The notes under the pieces were generated by a model. It was not told where the DNA came from, searched no databases, and saw only the letters and a program-made list of their open reading frames with translations. From Rufibacter roseolus (lineage in GTDB: Bacteria > Bacteroidota > Bacteroidia > Cytophagales > Hymenobacteraceae), in contig NZ_JAFMSU010000002.1 of the NCBI RefSeq assembly GCF_017916365.1, forward strand, positions 1-64,000: 64,000 bases of DNA. The letters are read 5' to 3'. Below are positions 61,595 through 64,000 of this stretch, one piece after another (position 1 is the first letter of the stretch; every line of letters starts with the position of its first letter). A program made the translations under genes and the position numbers.

Positions 61595-64000
61595 AGTTCC
61601 GGAAAATATTTCACTTGGAGTTTACGTACCAACTCAGGCAGGTGTCTATGTGGGGGTATTTTGCGGTCGTATTTGTGCTGGCTTACCTGTTCCTGACCGC
61701 CAACTACGCTTCTGATGCACGGGAAGGGTATGTGTTGCTGAATGCGCCCATTGTTATTGCGGCCGTCACCGTGTTATGCTGTGTTTTCTGGCTGTTGATG
61801 AGTGGGGCAGTAGCGGGCGATGCGGCGGCAAGGGATGTGCAGACGCGCATGTTCTCCCTCACCTACACCTCGCCCGCCAGCAAAAGAGACTACCTGGGCG
61901 GGCGGTTTTTGGCAGCCTTTCTGCTCAACGTGCTTGTCTTGCTGGGCATTCCGGCGGGTATCTTCCTGACCCTGTATTGCACGGGGATAGAGTCGGAGAT
62001 ACTAGGCCCGTTCCGGTTATCGGCTTACCTCAGTGCCTATTTCTTCTTGGTGTTGCCCAACGCGTTTATCGCCACGGCTATCCAGTTCTCTATGGCGGCC
62101 CTTACCCGCAAAGCCATGGCCAGCTACCTGGGTGGTGTTCTCCTTTTTGTGGCGGCCTACGGGGTGGGGCAGGGTTTGGGCGTGATAAAGGGACCCGTAG
62201 ATTGGGGAACGCTGGTGGACCCGATGGGATTTACGCCGGTGCTAAGCCATTTAAGTCTTGAATGGAGCCCTCTGGAGACCAATACGCGCCTTCTGAAACT
62301 GGAGGGGGCATTCCTGGCAAACCGTATCCTTTGGCTGGGCCTGGCGATGGGCATGCTGGCGCTCACCTATTTCCGTTTTCAGTTCATTTTACCAGAAGCA
62401 GGCCAGAAACGGAAGCAAAAACTTAACCCAACTATTACAGAAGCTGCCTTGTCGTGGCTGACCTGGGAAAGAGCCGAATCGTTGCCGCAGGGGCGGGGAA
62501 GCTTCGGTTTCAAAACCCACCTGCACCAGTTAAAGCTTCTCACTTCAAACTCCTTCTGGGCACTGGCAAAAGGCAAATCCGGACTGCTGTTGTTGGGGCT
62601 AATTGCGCTGGTGATAGGTCTGGCGATGCCCGGAAATCTAAAGAACAAGGGCGTTCCTATGCTGCCCAGAACCGACCAAGTGTTAACGATTCTGGCGGCC
62701 CCCATCACCGAGCCCGGAAAGTTTTGGATAGTCATTTTCCTGCTCATTATTTTCTACGCCGGCGAGCTGGTCTGGCGCGAACGGGAAAGCGGCCTTCACC
62801 AGCTTTCTAACGCGGCCCCGGTGCCCGAATGGGTGCTTTTTCTGAGCAAGTTTTTATCGCTGAGTTTCCTGCTGGTAGTCTGCCTCGTTTTTATGCTGTT
62901 TTCCGGAATTCTGGCTCAAATCGGCATCGGCGGAGCCGAGGTGGAGGTAGGCCTTTACCTGAAAGTTCTTTTCGGGTTTCAATTGGTAGAATGCCTGCTC
63001 TTTGCCCTGCTGGCGCTGGTGGTGCACGTGGTAGTCAACCAGAAGTACCTGGGGCATTTGGTGATGCTGCTTGTTTTTGGCATCCTGATGTATGCCCCGA
63101 GCCTAGGGCTGGAGCACAAGCTACTGGTATTCGGGTCTAGTCCTAAATGGTCATATACCAGCATGGGCGGATTTGGCCCGTCGGTGGCGCCGTGGCGTTG
63201 GTTTAAAGCCTATTGGATGGCGTGGGCGCTGCTGCTGGCGGTGGTGGCAAGGCTCCTTTGGGTCCGCGGTCAGGAACAAAGTGTGAAGGCGCGGTTGCAG
63301 TTGGCCCGTCGCCGCTTTACCCGCACTACGGCGTTAACCACAGCCGTAGCGGTGGGAGGGATTCTCCTGTTGGGAGGCTTTGTCTTCTATAACACTAACG
63401 TGCTGCATGACTACCTCAACTCCTCCACCTTAGCTGCGCAACGGGCGGCCTACGAGCATCGCTATAAACAATACCAGAACGTGCCCCAGCCTTTGCTTAC
63501 CGGCGTAAATCTGCAGGTAGAAATGTACCCTTCCCAGCGGATGGTGGAGATAGCGGGCACTTACCTTTTGGTGAATAAGAGCCAAGAGCCTATTGATTCG
63601 GTGCATCTGGCGCCCGGGGCGGGCGTGGAAACGACATCGGTTCACTTTGACCGGCCAGCCAGGGAGGTGCTCCTGGATGAAAAGCTTGGCTTCCGCATGT
63701 ACGCCCTGGCTAAGCCTCTTCGTCCTGGAGATTCGCTGCGCCTCCGCTTTCAGGTATCCTATATATCCCAAGGCTTTACCAACAACGGAGCCGATGCGCA
63801 GGTGCGGGAAAATGGCACCCACTTCCGGAATATGGAGTGGCTTCCGGTCATCGGGTACCAGCCCTACCGGGAGCTGGATGAGGCCGCTACCCGAAAAGCG
63901 CATGGCTTGGCACCTCGGCCCGCTACCGCCTCGCTCTACGATGTGGCTGCTCGTCGGTATGCCACGTTTCCTGAGCGCATCAGCTTTGAAGCCATTGTGG
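61591..64000 (+). CDS. ABC transporter permease / M1 family aminopeptidase fusion, partial
   Basis: The frame opens at 61591, overlapping the ATPase stop, and stays open for 803 codons to the window end with no stop. Residues 1-270 contain a first six-helix ABC-2-type permease half (MKFRKIFHLEFTYQLRQVSMWG, DVQTRMFSLTYTSPASKRDYLGGRF). After a cytoplasmic linker there is a second set of helices (about 325-615). From about 640 the sequence becomes soluble and beta-rich (NLQVEMYPSQRMVEIAGTYLLVNK, SLRLRFQVSYISQGFTNNGA), the N-terminal sandwich of an M1 aminopeptidase. The HExxH zinc site should lie beyond 64000. This fusion is known in Bacteroidetes, but its biological role is not known to me. Confidence 0.85.
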   Translation, partial: MKFRKIFHLEFTYQLRQVSMWGYFAVVFVLAYLFLTANYASDAREGYVLLNAPIVIAAVTVLCCVFWLLMSGAVAGDAAARDVQTRMFSLTYTSPASKRDYLGGRFLAAFLLNVLVLLGIPAGIFLTLYCTGIESEILGPFRLSAYLSAYFFLVLPNAFIATAIQFSMAALTRKAMASYLGGVLLFVAAYGVGQGLGVIKGPVDWGTLVDPMGFTPVLSHLSLEWSPLETNTRLLKLEGAFLANRILWLGLAMGMLALTYFRFQFILPEAGQKRKQKLNPTITEAALSWLTWERAESLPQGRGSFGFKTHLHQLKLLTSNSFWALAKGKSGLLLLGLIALVIGLAMPGNLKNKGVPMLPRTDQVLTILAAPITEPGKFWIVIFLLIIFYAGELVWRERESGLHQLSNAAPVPEWVLFLSKFLSLSFLLVVCLVFMLFSGILAQIGIGGAEVEVGLYLKVLFGFQLVECLLFALLALVVHVVVNQKYLGHLVMLLVFGILMYAPSLGLEHKLLVFGSSPKWSYTSMGGFGPSVAPWRWFKAYWMAWALLLAVVARLLWVRGQEQSVKARLQLARRRFTRTTALTTAVAVGGILLLGGFVFYNTNVLHDYLNSSTLAAQRAAYEHRYKQYQNVPQPLLTGVNLQVEMYPSQRMVEIAGTYLLVNKSQEPIDSVHLAPGAGVETTSVHFDRPAREVLLDEKLGFRMYALAKPLRPGDSLRLRFQVSYISQGFTNNGADAQVRENGTHFRNMEWLPVIGYQPYRELDEAATRKAHGLAPRPATASLYDVAARRYATFPERISFEAIV

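Overview
The window comes from a Bacteroidetes chromosome, most likely the Cytophagales family Hymenobacteraceae (a Rufibacter-like organism; inferred). The grounds are SusC/SusD and PorP/SprF proteins, many C-terminal type IX secretion (T9SS) sorting domains, LytS/LytTR two-component pairs, a DUF5777 beta-barrel protein, an ABC permease/M1 peptidase fusion and a moderate GC content. No transposase, integrase, tRNA or CRISPR array was seen.

Layout. 1-90: 3' end of a 5S rRNA, closing an rRNA operon. 590-2570: an ECF sigma factor overlapping a probable anti-sigma/beta-barrel hybrid. 2670-5080: a four-gene envelope operon (CHRD lipoprotein, small cytochrome c lipoprotein, YceI, DUF5777 beta-barrel). 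5370-7232: a beta-barrel protein and a FUSC/aromatic acid exporter. 7579-13180 (minus strand): a xylan island of two GH10 xylanases flanking a SGNH acetylesterase, all with T9SS sorting domains. 14138-17901: the oxidative pentose phosphate pathway (gnd, zwf, pgl), ending in an 18-copy AGTG tetranucleotide repeat. 18727-21158: a membrane protein and a LytS/LytTR pair.

21181-50032 is a large alpha-mannan polysaccharide utilisation locus (PUL). It holds a LacI regulator, SusC, SusD, a T9SS type-B surface protein with three discoidin-like repeats and its PorP/SprF partner, two GH92 alpha-mannosidases, a ROK sugar kinase, a basic-secretory-protein metallopeptidase, a GH76 endo-alpha-1,6-mannanase, an unassigned 728-aa probable glycosidase, a glutaminase-A/DUF4965 protein, a GH43-like enzyme, a GH125 exo-alpha-1,6-mannosidase and a convergent M20 amidohydrolase. 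Palindromes TAAAACGTTTTA precede both GH92 genes, with near copies before susC and before the amidohydrolase. They look like operators of the LacI protein. A working model: the T9SS surface protein binds yeast-type mannan or mannoprotein, GH76 cuts the backbone, SusCD imports oligosaccharides, and GH92, GH125 and the other enzymes finish them to mannose.

50569-51671: DUF1572/DinB and SRPBCC proteins. 52210-57702 (minus): an 1830-residue multimodular GH16 beta-glucanase with T9SS sorting. 58425-60162 (minus): a second LytS/LytTR pair. 60656-64000: an ABC ATPase and the first 803 codons of an ABC permease/M1 aminopeptidase fusion cut by the window edge.

Non-coding DNA is rich in long perfect hairpins acting as terminators, and in a recurring approximately 20-bp imperfect palindrome of the form (G)CTGTTTTC-nn-GAAAACAG(C) found only between genes. 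Regions above about 300 bp without genes are listed individually.
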